From positions 372,001-436,000 of the forward strand of contig NZ_CP061312.1 of NCBI RefSeq assembly GCF_018688155.1: DNA of 64,000 bases. Direction: 5' to 3'. Below, piece by piece: positions 16,631 through 25,110 of this stretch. The position numbers and the translations under genes are program-made. The notes below the pieces were generated by a model. It did not search any database and was not told the DNA's origin. It saw nothing but the letters and a program-made list of their open reading frames with translations. The first letter of the stretch is position 1, and every line of letters starts with the position of its first letter. Source of the DNA: Polynucleobacter sp. AP-Sving-400A-A2 (GTDB lineage Bacteria; Pseudomonadota; Gammaproteobacteria; Burkholderiales; Burkholderiaceae).

Positions 16631-18339
16631 GAATTGACTTTGCGAATCCAGTCGCCCAGGTGATCAGACAAAATAGCGGGAACCTGTTCGTCGGTAATAG
16701 AAAACGTTTCAGAAAAAGCGCGCATTGCCATCGCGCGATGACTTAGATAGTTAATATCAGGCAAACTTAAGTCTTCAGGCACTCGCTGACCATTTGAAAC
16801 AAACAAAATTGATAAATCGTGACGAATGACACTATCAATGACTGGCGCTAAGTGGGCTGCCTCATCAATTTTAGTAATGATGACAGAGTCTAATTTATTG
16901 TTGTGACTATTTTGCATTGCTTGGTTGTGCAAATTAATCACCTCTTCTTGGGTACGTAAATCCGTAGTAGAGCTCATTACCAAAATCCGTTTTGCACGAT
17001 CTGATCCATTCTGGAGAAGTTGGCATTGCTCAACCATCAGAGTATCTCGCTGACTCACACCAGCGGTATCTAACAAAATAATTTTGCGATTAGAGAACTC
17101 TTTAATTTTGCTTGCTAAATCCTCACTATCGCGCAGCGCTGTAACAGACAGGCCTAAAATTTTTGCATAAGTCTTGAGTTGTTCTTGAGCCCCAATTCGG
17201 TAGGTATCGGTGGTGAGCAGTGCCACTTGATTACGACCATAGCGCAGAACACAGCGCGCTGCAATCTTAGCAACAGTGGTAGTTTTACCGACACCGGTTG
17301 GACCAATAAAGGCAAAGACACCACCGCGATCAAATAGATCAAACGCCTGAGAAGTTTTGATTAAGCATTTGACTTGCTCACGCGCATTTTTAATGAGCTG
17401 TTGGGTATTAAAATCATCAGGTAAATTGCGCGCAATTTGAGCGCACAATTTCGGAGAAAACCCACTATTGAGTAAGTGCTTCACAATTTCCGTTACGTGG
17501 GAGCTTTCTTGCTGTATGTTACCCCATAAGTTGCCAGCCACATGTGATTGCAGTAGATACTTCACTTCGCTAATTTCAGCGAGTAATTGCTCTACTTTTG
17601 GAGCGCTTGCAGCTGCAGGTAATGATAGGGTGCTGACTGTGGATATGGAATCAGTGTTGATGCTTGTCAAAGTTGAGGACGTAGCAGTAGCGCTGGAAAC
17701 TGGGATTTCATTAGCAATCGAAGCCGGATTGAGCGCTGCTTTAGCATCTGCTTTTGCTTCTGCAAAGGCAATCGCATCTTGTTTCTTTTTGGCGCTGACG
17801 GCGGCGCTAGCACTAGCACTAAAGAAGGCGTCATTATTCGATGGATTAATGACACTTGCATCCCCGCGACGGATACGTTCAGCGCCATTAAAAGAAGTGG
17901 GTGTAAAAGTTTCTGATCCCGGAGCCCTAACGGAGCGCTCTGTGCGATCAGCACGTTCAACTCTAGCGGGATTACGGCGCAAAGACCCTAAGGGTAAGTC
18001 TGCGCTAAAAGGATTGCGAGCACTGGGAGGCGCAATGGCGCGATCAAAGCTAGAGCCAAAGTTGCTACCTGAGTTACTGCCTGAGTTACTCCCTAAGTTG
18101 CTGCGTCCAATCGGTCTGTTTGAGGTGTAATTTGGGGAGTAGCTAGCCGGTTTTTTTGCCATGCTATTGGCAAGCGTAGGATCTGAAAGTGAAGCAAGGT
18201 CTTTAGAACTAATGGCAACGATTTCTACGCCATGGTCGATATCTGTAGTGGAGATCACCATGGCATCGGGGCCCATACGGGTGCGTATCAGCTTTAAGGC
18301 TTCTGCTGAACTTGGGGCGGTAAATTTTTGGGGGCCCAT
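16627..18339 (-). CDS. flhF: Flagellar SRP-like GTPase FlhF
   Basis: A 570-residue protein with the SRP-type GTPase at the C-terminus: the G1 loop GPTGVGKTTT (about residues 345-354), 'LLTTDTYRIGAQEQLKTYAK' (G2 region), 'ILLDTAGVSQRD' (G3) and 'VIITKIDEA' (G4). A long, Ser/Asn/Ala-rich, low-complexity linker (~70-240) separates it from the N-terminal B domain. FlhF places the flagellum at the cell pole. The linker shows short repeats of 'SNSGSN' type. Start ATG at 18339 lies 33 bases downstream of the flhA stop. Confidence 0.95.
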   Translation of the reverse strand: MGPQKFTAPSSAEALKLIRTRMGPDAMVISTTDIDHGVEIVAISSKDLASLSDPTLANSMAKKPASYSPNYTSNRPIGRSNLGSNSGSNSGSNFGSSFDRAIAPPSARNPFSADLPLGSLRRNPARVERADRTERSVRAPGSETFTPTSFNGAERIRRGDASVINPSNNDAFFSASASAAVSAKKKQDAIAFAEAKADAKAALNPASIANEIPVSSATATSSTLTSINTDSISTVSTLSLPAAASAPKVEQLLAEISEVKYLLQSHVAGNLWGNIQQESSHVTEIVKHLLNSGFSPKLCAQIARNLPDDFNTQQLIKNAREQVKCLIKTSQAFDLFDRGGVFAFIGPTGVGKTTTVAKIAARCVLRYGRNQVALLTTDTYRIGAQEQLKTYAKILGLSVTALRDSEDLASKIKEFSNRKIILLDTAGVSQRDTLMVEQCQLLQNGSDRAKRILVMSSTTDLRTQEEVINLHNQAMQNSHNNKLDSVIITKIDEAAHLAPVIDSVIRHDLSILFVSNGQRVPEDLSLPDINYLSHRAMAMRAFSETFSITDEQVPAILSDHLGDWIRKVNS

Positions 18340-18372
18340 GGCGTTGCTCCAAATAGGGTGGCTCGTGATATT

Positions 18373-20463
18373 TTAAGGGGTTTTGCCCGTTTGGGAGCAA
18401 AGTACTTTATAGAATTCAAGGTTGGATGTCGGTGGTAACTCACTTAGGGCCAAAACAATCGCTTGGGGGCAAACTCTTCTAGCAATCCGAGATAGCGTCA
18501 TGCGGGTGCGGGTGCCACTGACAATGACTGGCGGCAGATTTTGACTCTCTAATTCTTGAACTCCGCTAATGACTTCTTCGCCAAACATCCGGGCCAAAGA
18601 TGGCTCAATCAGACCATCGGGTGCAATAGCCCCTTGACCAATCGATTGCTCAATTAAGCGTTCAAACTCTGGCTGAATGCCTAGCACTTGGTAGGAGTTA
18701 CCTTCGCCTAGCGAATCCTGAACAATGGTGCGTCTTAGCGCATAGCGAATGTGGGGCAATACCTCTAGTGGATCACCAAGCTTAGCGGCAAACTCACTAG
18801 CGACCTCTAAGATGGTGCGCATATCCTTAATTGGAATGCTTTCATCAAGCAATAACTGTAAGAGGCGTTGCAACTGTGCAAGACTCACAATTTTTGGAAT
18901 CACATCTTCTACTAACTTGGGATAACTCATCTTAAAGTGATCTACCAAATCTTGCGTTTCTTGGCGACCCAACAACTCACCGGCATATTGATGAATTAAA
19001 TGATCTAAATGGGTGGTAATCACGACGGCTGGCTCAACTACGGTATAACCTTTAGCAATCGCTTCGTCTCGCAGACTGCGCTCAATCCATACTGCCGGCA
19101 TACCGAAAGTAGGATCTTTTACTTCTAGTCCCGGCAAGGTTTCATTACCGCTTTGCTGGATAGCAAGCAAGCGATCAGGTAGGCATTGACCACGACCGAC
19201 CTCAGCACCATAAAGCAAGATGCGGTAAGTTTCTGCATTAAGTTGCAAGTTATCGCGAATATGTACTGACGGAATTAAAAAACCCACCTGAGTCACAAAC
19301 TTGCGCCGGATCGCCCGAATGCGCTTGATCAAATCGCTCTCATCACCTTTATCTACGAGTGGAATGAGTCGATAGGCAAGTTCCAAAGACAGGGGCTCGA
19401 CAATCGGAACATCTTTCCATTCAAGCTCTTGGTTTACCTCGGGAGGCTGTGAGGCCGCAAGTTCGGCCGCCTTAGCATTACGATCGATCTTTTGATAAGC
19501 TAAATAGGCCAAGCCGCCAAAAAGGCAAGCAAAGCCTAAAAAGATAAAGTGGGGCATCCCGGGCAGAACACCCAAAATCCCCAGTACCGCTGCCACCACG
19601 CCCAGGGCGCTACTGTTTGCTTCAAATTGCTTAGAGACCTGCCCAGAAAAGTCATCTTCAGTAGCAACCCGGGTAACCAAAATACCGGCCGCAGTAGAAA
19701 TAATGAGCGCAGGGATTTGCGCAACTAGGCCGTCACCAATGGTCAGAGCAGCAAAGGTAGCTAAGGCTTTGCCAAAATCCATATTGTGTTGCAAGACCCC
19801 AATGAGCAAACCACCAATGAGGTTAATGACCAAAATCATGATTCCGGCCATGGCATCACCTCGAACAAACTTCGAGGCACCATCCATGGAGCCAAAAAAG
19901 TCTGCTTCTTGAGCCACATCGGCGCGCCGCGATTTTGCCTCTTCTTGTTGAATTAGACCTGCATTGAGATCCGCGTCAATCGCCATTTGTTTGCCAGGCA
20001 TTGAATCTAAGGCAAAACGGGCAGAAACTTCGGCAACTCGGCCTGAACCCTTGGTGATCACCACGAAGTTAATGATGGTGATCACAATAAAGATCACAAT
20101 ACCGACCGCAAAATTACCGCCAATTAAGAACACCCCAAAGGCTTCAATCACTTTTCCCGCTGCATCTGTTCCTTTATAGCCCTCCATCAGTACGATTCTG
20201 GTCGAGGCTACATTTAATGAAAGGCGCAACAAGGTGGTGAGCAGCAAGACCGTTGGGAAAGCAACAAAGTCTTTAAAGGTCTTAATATTGATCGCCGTAA
20301 ATAGAACAATGATCGATAGCGCAATATTGAAAGTAAATAGAACATCGAGCAAGATAGCTGGCAGCGGCACCAGCATCATCACTAAGACGAGCAAGACTAA
20401 GATCGGGATAGCGCCTTGCGCTGATGGCCTTACTTTGCTGAGGTCAACACCTAAGATCTTCAT
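18373..20463 (-). CDS. flhA: Flagellar export gate protein FlhA
   Basis: A 696-residue inner membrane protein. The N-terminal ~320 residues contain about eight membrane helices with the conserved FHIPEP-type region ('GFAVGIVIF...' and 'FALDSMPGKQMAIDADLNAG'), and the C-terminal half is the cytosolic export-platform domain ('FGMPAVWIERSLRDEAIAKG', 'SQTGKTP' end). FlhA forms the nonameric export gate that docks substrates and chaperones. It is first in the minus-strand block with flhF, flhG and fliA. A 271-base leader separates it from the upstream Sel1 gene. Confidence 0.97.
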   Translation of the reverse strand: MKILGVDLSKVRPSAQGAIPILVLLVLVMMLVPLPAILLDVLFTFNIALSIIVLFTAINIKTFKDFVAFPTVLLLTTLLRLSLNVASTRIVLMEGYKGTDAAGKVIEAFGVFLIGGNFAVGIVIFIVITIINFVVITKGSGRVAEVSARFALDSMPGKQMAIDADLNAGLIQQEEAKSRRADVAQEADFFGSMDGASKFVRGDAMAGIMILVINLIGGLLIGVLQHNMDFGKALATFAALTIGDGLVAQIPALIISTAAGILVTRVATEDDFSGQVSKQFEANSSALGVVAAVLGILGVLPGMPHFIFLGFACLFGGLAYLAYQKIDRNAKAAELAASQPPEVNQELEWKDVPIVEPLSLELAYRLIPLVDKGDESDLIKRIRAIRRKFVTQVGFLIPSVHIRDNLQLNAETYRILLYGAEVGRGQCLPDRLLAIQQSGNETLPGLEVKDPTFGMPAVWIERSLRDEAIAKGYTVVEPAVVITTHLDHLIHQYAGELLGRQETQDLVDHFKMSYPKLVEDVIPKIVSLAQLQRLLQLLLDESIPIKDMRTILEVASEFAAKLGDPLEVLPHIRYALRRTIVQDSLGEGNSYQVLGIQPEFERLIEQSIGQGAIAPDGLIEPSLARMFGEEVISGVQELESQNLPPVIVSGTRTRMTLSRIARRVCPQAIVLALSELPPTSNLEFYKVLCSQTGKTP

Positions 20464-20734
20464 ATCTTAATTAGGTAGAGATAAACAGGAGTAAAAGAAG
20501 CCTTCAAAAATTACCTTAAGAATAATAAAAACACTACAAAACTTATAAAAACACTATATATGGTAGAAAAGGAAATATTTGCCACTAAATATACCCCATT
20601 CACACTAAAAATAGGGGTAAAAAAAAGCCCCAAAAGTGTGAAAAAGGCAAAAATTTCCGCATGAGCAGAAGTCATGCGCAAGGATGGGCTAAATTGAGCT
20701 TCTAAAGCGCTTGGCGCTCAAAAAATAAGAACAA
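20464..20734. other. Spacer upstream of flhA with a nested hairpin
   Basis: This 271-base AT-rich spacer lies between the Sel1 gene and flhA (both minus strand). At 20601-20640 is a nested stem-loop: outer arms CACACT (20601-20606) and AGTGTG (20635-20640), inner GGGG (20614-20617) and CCCC (20628-20631). A smaller stem AGCGC/GCGCT at about 20709-20722 could end the Sel1 transcript. No sigma-54 promoter could be found for flhA. Confidence 0.35.
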
Positions 20735-21418
20735 TTAAAGTGCGCGATAGAGTTTGCGCATATTTTGAATTTTCCAGAATTGTTGTTCTGCAGCATCATA
20801 GGCTTTGGTGAAATCGCCCTTGATCGCTTTTTCAAAAATAATCAGGCAGCGGTGCGCATGCACGTGTTTTTGCAAGGTGGCCAGCGTTAAAAAATAGAAT
20901 GCTTTGTCATAATCTTGGGTGATAGCGGTGCCTTTTTCGTATAAAGTGCCTAAATTGTAGGCGGCTACTCGGCTGCCCCCATTGGCTCCCACAGTGAGCA
21001 ATTCAACACCTCTAGGGATATCTTTTGGCACCCCATGGTCAGCGCCTGAACCGAATACGTATATATTCCCTAGATTGCAATAGGCATCCAAAACCTCATC
21101 TTTGATGGCTTTTTCATAATAATGAACCGCTGTCTTGATATTACGAGCGATGTCGCCTATACCCAATTCATATAACAGGCCTACATTGAAGTTGGCATAG
21201 CCATTACTCTCACGGCTATTGGAATTGAGCCATTCAAATAGCTTATTTACCTGTTCAGGGTTTAATTGCCCATCAAAGCACATTCTGGTCAGGGCAAAAG
21301 AAGCCTCTTCGTCGGCCTCGTTGACTGCAATGTCAAAAAAAACCTCAAAAGCAGCCTCGTAGCGACCGCGCTCCAGGTTAGAAACACCAGCTTGTAAACG
21401 GGGATTGTCAAATTGCAT
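20735..21418 (-). CDS. Sel1-like repeat protein
   Basis: A 227-residue soluble protein with no signal peptide. It contains several Sel1/TPR-like helical repeats, with recognisable 'NVGLLYELGIG', 'NLGNIYVFGSG' and 'NLGTLYEKGTA' blocks about 36-44 residues apart. Such repeats form scaffolds for protein contacts. It is divergent from the flagellin gene and upstream of flhA on the same strand, so a flagellar assembly or regulatory role is plausible, but nothing specific can be assigned. Confidence 0.8.
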   Translation of the reverse strand: MQFDNPRLQAGVSNLERGRYEAAFEVFFDIAVNEADEEASFALTRMCFDGQLNPEQVNKLFEWLNSNSRESNGYANFNVGLLYELGIGDIARNIKTAVHYYEKAIKDEVLDAYCNLGNIYVFGSGADHGVPKDIPRGVELLTVGANGGSRVAAYNLGTLYEKGTAITQDYDKAFYFLTLATLQKHVHAHRCLIIFEKAIKGDFTKAYDAAEQQFWKIQNMRKLYRAL

Positions 21419-21749
21419 GGCAAAAACACTTTCAAAAACAGAGGGAAATTGGCTCTAGAGCGAATATAAGCAAATACTATTTTAGGGTCTAAATTGCCGA
21501 TTCACAGCAACTTTTTCATGCCAGTTTGTATTGAGTTTGCATCAACCCATGGCAAATGGGGGTGGTATTTGGGTGATAGGGCACTTTTTAATTTATAAAT
21601 TTATATCAATAAAATCAATGACTTATATTTTTTAATCTGGCAAAAGGAATTCAAAGTAAAGTTTATCTAAACGCTTAGGTAGGCATCTCCGTAATAGGTT
21701 AGGCAAGGGGCGCTAATGTTAATAGCCCTGAAAATTTTAGGAGAAAACG
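21419..21749. promoter_or_regulatory. 331-base spacer upstream of flagellin
   Basis: Divergent spacer between the Sel1 gene and fliC. A TAAAGTTT octamer at 21657-21664 equals the -35 box of the enteric sigma-28 consensus, but no GCCGATAA-like -10 follows at 11 bases. A second TAAA (21668-21671) with CCGTAA 17 bases later is also weak. A GCCGATTC octamer at about 21496 lacks a -35. The ribosome site AGGAGAAAACG precedes the ATG. So a sigma-28 promoter is likely here but its exact position is unclear. Confidence 0.35.
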
Positions 21750-22532
21750 ATGTCAACCGTTATCAATACAAACATGGCTTCTGTGTATGCCCAAAACAAT
21801 TTGAGCGCTGCTCAATCTAAATTGGCTACATCTGTGCAACGACTCTCATCTGGTGTGCGTATCAACAGCGCAAAAGACGACTCTGCTGGTTTAGCAATTA
21901 GTATGGGTATGTCTTCACAAATCGCCGGTCTTGAGCAAGCGAACCACAATTTAAGTGACATCATCGGTATGGCGCAGGTAGCTGAGACCGCGTTATCCAC
22001 GATTCAAGATATGCTGTTGCGTATGAAAACTTTGGGCACTGAGTTCGGTAACAACGCCCTTAGCACAGATCAAAAAACAGCGATCACTACAGAAGCACAA
22101 TCCATTAAAGATCAAGTTGATTTGACGATTCGTGAAGCGGTTTATAACGGCGTTAACCTACTCGATACCAGCGGTTCTACTACCTACGATATTCAGTCTG
22201 GCGTTGATGTTGGTACCACTATTTCATTTACTGTAGCCAACGCTACTGTTGACACTACTGCTACAGACTTCTCAGTAGTTGATGCTGATCTATTGCGTAT
22301 CTCTAACGAGCGTGCAAAGATGGGTGCTCTAGTAGGTCGTGCTACTTATTCTTCACAAAACCTCATGGCTCAAAGTGCCAATATGCAAAATGCGCGTTCA
22401 GCGATTGTGGATACTGACTTTGCTTCTGAGACAGCACAATTGACTAAGGGTCAGATCATGCAACAGGCCGCTACAGCGATGTTGGCCCAAGCAAATCAAA
22501 TGCCTAACGTCATCTTGTCATTATTGAAATAA
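21750..22532 (+). CDS. fliC: Flagellin FliC
   Basis: A 260-residue flagellin, short for the family. The N-terminal D0/D1 part ('INTNMASVYAQNNLSAAQSK', 'QRLSSGVRINSAKDDSAGLA') and C-terminal D1/D0 part ('SAIVDTDFASETAQLTKGQI', 'QANQMPNVILSLL') are intact. Almost no variable D2/D3 region lies between them (about residues 140-175), so the filament surface would be smooth and minimal. Ser/Thr-rich stretches in that middle are possible glycosylation sites. It leads the filament operon, followed by a hairpin and then flaG. Confidence 0.97.
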   Translation: MSTVINTNMASVYAQNNLSAAQSKLATSVQRLSSGVRINSAKDDSAGLAISMGMSSQIAGLEQANHNLSDIIGMAQVAETALSTIQDMLLRMKTLGTEFGNNALSTDQKTAITTEAQSIKDQVDLTIREAVYNGVNLLDTSGSTTYDIQSGVDVGTTISFTVANATVDTTATDFSVVDADLLRISNERAKMGALVGRATYSSQNLMAQSANMQNARSAIVDTDFASETAQLTKGQIMQQAATAMLAQANQMPNVILSLLK

Positions 22533-22552
22533 GCGGTTATCTTAAGTAGAAG

Positions 22553-22571
22553 TCGGCCCATCGGCCGATTT
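22553..22571 (+). terminator. Hairpin between fliC and flaG (attenuator-like)
   Basis: A perfect 6-base stem TCGGCC (22553-22558) / GGCCGA (22563-22568) with a CATC loop, followed by TTT. It lies 20 bases after the fliC stop. It could end most transcripts after flagellin and so keep flagellin more abundant than FlaG and FliD, or protect the fliC mRNA 3' end. Confidence 0.5.
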
Positions 22572-22597
22572 CTGACTTTAGATTAAGGGAGTAGGAA

Positions 22598-22999
22598 ATG
22601 GGAGAAATTACTAGTAAATCTGCTGCATCAGTCATTCCATCTGGCTCTGCACAACTTAATCAACCTCCAGGTATGGGTACGGTAGTAAGTGCTCGCACTA
22701 ATACAGATGCTCAAGCCGTTTCTGCTGCCGCTAGCGTAGAGTTCAAACCTTCCAATATTCAACAAATCACTCAGCAATCCCGTCAAGCAGTCGAAGCCGC
22801 TGCCCAGCAAATGCAAAGTTTTGTTAGTTCTATGGGACGCAATTTAGATTTTTCGATTGACGGCTCTACCGGCTACCATGTGGTCCGCGTAACCAATCCG
22901 AGTACTGGTGAAGTGATCAGGCAGATGCCCTCTGAAGAGGTCTTGAGATTGGCACATAGTTTTGATCAGATTTCAGCTCTGATTCATCAAAAGGCCTAA
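22598..22999 (+). CDS. flaG: FlaG family protein
   Basis: A 133-residue protein with a disordered N-terminal half and the compact C-terminal FlaG domain (about 75-130): 'LDFSIDGSTGYHVVRVTNPS' and 'GEVIRQMPSEEVLRLAHSF'. FlaG proteins lie next to flagellin and cap genes and affect filament length. The position between fliC and fliD is the standard one. Start ATG follows a GGGAGTAGGAA ribosome site. Confidence 0.9.
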   Translation: MGEITSKSAASVIPSGSAQLNQPPGMGTVVSARTNTDAQAVSAAASVEFKPSNIQQITQQSRQAVEAAAQQMQSFVSSMGRNLDFSIDGSTGYHVVRVTNPSTGEVIRQMPSEEVLRLAHSFDQISALIHQKA

Positions 23000-23020
23000 A
23001 TCTAGCCAAAGCTTCTAAGT

Positions 23021-23036
23021 TGGCATGAAAATTGCT
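23021..23036 (+). promoter_or_regulatory. Sigma-54 promoter ahead of fliD
   Basis: TGGCAT (23021-23026), five bases, TTGCT (23032-23036). GG and GC are separated by exactly 10 bases as sigma-54 requires, and the fit to the TGGCAC-N5-TTGCA consensus is near complete. It lies 52 bases before the fliD start, so fliD-fliS and following genes can be transcribed without the flagellin promoter. Confidence 0.8.
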
Positions 23037-23087
23037 TTCTTAATAATGCAGTTCGTCTTAAGAAACGCATTTTTTAAATAGGCATTT

Positions 23088-24584
23088 ATGGCGATTTCCT
23101 CCACATCCTCAAGCACTAGCTCCGGTACTGCCAGCATCGATGTGGCTAGTATTGTCTCGCAGTTGATGGCGACTGAAAATAAGCCGATGACAGCGCTGAA
23201 GGATAAAATCGCTAGCAAGACTACGCTCATTAGCGATTTAGGCACATTAAAGAGTAAGGTAGCTAGTTTCCAAACAGCACTAGAAAGCTTACAGGACCCA
23301 ACTGCTATGTCATCAGCGGTTGCCTCTAGTTCAGACGAAACCATCGTCAAGATTACGAATTCAACTGGTGCAATTCAAGGGCGGCATGACATTTTGGTGA
23401 GTCAAGTAGCTCAGCCTGCTCAGATGACCTTTGATCAGTTTGGATCTAGTACGGCCAATGCGGGATTGGCTGCGGGTGATGCATTTTCGATCACCATTGG
23501 TTCAAGGTCATATACCTACACGCCACCAACAGGCGTAACGTTGGCCACCACCACGATTGATAATCTGAAAAATTGGGTCAACGCCCTTGGTGATAATCTA
23601 AGTGCCAGCATTGTTCCAACATCAGGAAGCAATTACGCCCTAAAAATTCAGGGAACCCAGCCGGGTACTGATAATGCAATCTCTTATTCCCATACATCCT
23701 CGGGGGTGGCGGTCAATGGTCTAGGATCCCCAGTTGTTGCCCCTACCATTGTGGCTGCTCAAAATGCCGCCTTTACGCTAGACGGCGTTTCGTACACCAG
23801 ACGTACAAACACCATTACCGATGCCCTATCAGGCGTCACCATTAATCTAGTTAAGGCTGATACGGCACATCAAAGTATTAGCGTGGATAAGGGGGAAGAT
23901 CAAGCCCCTCAAGTGATGCAAGGTCTTGTGGATGCCTTTAATGACTTGGTCACCACCGCTAAAAAATTAAGCGTAAGAGCAAGCTCTGCTAATGGCGTCA
24001 AAACTGATGGCTCCTTAGCTGGTTCACCAACGGCTTTAAATTTTTTAAATCAAATTAAGTCGATGTTGAATGGCGATATTCATTACACTTTGGCTGGCAA
24101 TCCAGGCACGATTAGTATGGGTGAGCTAGGTTTTGAAATGAAATACGATGGCACGGCAAAATTTAATGCAACAACTTTTAAAGAAGTGAGTAACGCGCCA
24201 GCAATTTTAGCCTCGGGAATTAAGGTTGGTTATCAAACCTATGTAGTAAGGGATCCTGAGACTGGGTTAGAAATCAGTAAAAACACCACTAACGTTACTT
24301 TAAATTCTTATCTCACCTCTTTATTGAAGGTCACTACATCAACTACTGATGCAGGCACCCAGACATTAGCCGGCGCTTTTGATCAGATGATTAAGAACGA
24401 GCAAAGTAATATAGATAATATGAACAAAAAAGAACGTGCCTTGCAACTTCAATTAGATCAAAAGCAGAGAAGCTACATTAGCCAATACTCCGCTTTAAAT
24501 GAATTATTGTTTAAATTAAGTAATACTAGTAACTCGCTAACAAATGCATTAAGCGGTTTAACAAACGGTCAAAATAATAATTGA
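23088..24584 (+). CDS. fliD: Flagellar filament cap FliD
   Basis: A 498-residue FliD (HAP2). The N-terminal motif 'ASIDVASIVSQLMATENKPM' and helical D0 region, a central beta-rich part ('GRHDILVSQVAQPAQMTFDQ'), and the C-terminal coiled coil ('NIDNMNKKERALQLQLDQKQ') match the family. FliD sits at the growing filament tip and guides flagellin folding. The sigma-54 promoter at 23021-23036 is placed to drive it. The gene is followed by fliS. Confidence 0.95.
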   Translation: MAISSTSSSTSSGTASIDVASIVSQLMATENKPMTALKDKIASKTTLISDLGTLKSKVASFQTALESLQDPTAMSSAVASSSDETIVKITNSTGAIQGRHDILVSQVAQPAQMTFDQFGSSTANAGLAAGDAFSITIGSRSYTYTPPTGVTLATTTIDNLKNWVNALGDNLSASIVPTSGSNYALKIQGTQPGTDNAISYSHTSSGVAVNGLGSPVVAPTIVAAQNAAFTLDGVSYTRRTNTITDALSGVTINLVKADTAHQSISVDKGEDQAPQVMQGLVDAFNDLVTTAKKLSVRASSANGVKTDGSLAGSPTALNFLNQIKSMLNGDIHYTLAGNPGTISMGELGFEMKYDGTAKFNATTFKEVSNAPAILASGIKVGYQTYVVRDPETGLEISKNTTNVTLNSYLTSLLKVTTSTTDAGTQTLAGAFDQMIKNEQSNIDNMNKKERALQLQLDQKQRSYISQYSALNELLFKLSNTSNSLTNALSGLTNGQNNN

Positions 24585-24618
24585 TGACTTTTAATAACTT
24601 AGTTTGGATACCTGAATA

Positions 24619-25020
24619 ATGTCAAGAAAAGCAGCCTATAGATACGCAGAAAACGAGACGATGACTGCAGTCTTGGGTGGCGACGCTCGTGAACTCATTG
24701 TATTAATTCATCAACGGATTTTTGATCATTTAAAACTCGCTAAGCAAGACCTTGAAAAAGGCAAATTAGGGATTGAGTACTTTATTAAAGCAAGTGATTT
24801 GATTCAGCAGGGCTTGCTGGGTTGCTTGGATTATGAAAAAGGCAAAGATGTTGCCCATAATCTGAGTGCTATATACGTATGGTCTATGCAAGAGCTATTA
24901 AACGCTAGAGTGGGTCGTTCACCAGAGAAGGTGCAAGACGTCATTAATACGCTGACCCCACTATATGAAGCTTGGATTGAGCTATCCCCAAATAGTGTCA
25001 GCCTCAGTCAAGCGGGTTAA
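24619..25020 (+). CDS. fliS: Flagellin chaperone FliS
   Basis: A 133-residue all-helical protein with 'LIVLIHQRIFDHLKLAKQDL' and 'YIWSMQELLNARVGRSPEKV'-like helices, typical of FliS, which binds the flagellin C-terminus in the cytoplasm until export. Position straight after fliD is standard. It is followed by a short spacer with a TAGGCA/TGCCTA inverted repeat (about 25029-25060). Confidence 0.9.
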   Translation: MSRKAAYRYAENETMTAVLGGDARELIVLIHQRIFDHLKLAKQDLEKGKLGIEYFIKASDLIQQGLLGCLDYEKGKDVAHNLSAIYVWSMQELLNARVGRSPEKVQDVINTLTPLYEAWIELSPNSVSLSQAG

Positions 25021-25110
25021 AATTGAGTTAGGCATTTTTATATAGAAATGTTTGCCTAGCAAGCTCTTAGGCGTTGATCTCTAAATAGTGTATTTAGCAA
25101 TGGAGGTAGC

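Noticed and set aside
17468..18130. A 220-codon open frame on the plus strand
   Set aside because: It lies fully antisense to the low-complexity linker of flhF; its Ala/Ser/Leu-rich product is the mirror of that composition, with no ribosome site.
21657..21690. A definite sigma-28 promoter for flagellin
   Set aside because: TAAAGTTT is perfect but no matching -10 follows at the right distance; kept only as a low-confidence note in the spacer entry.
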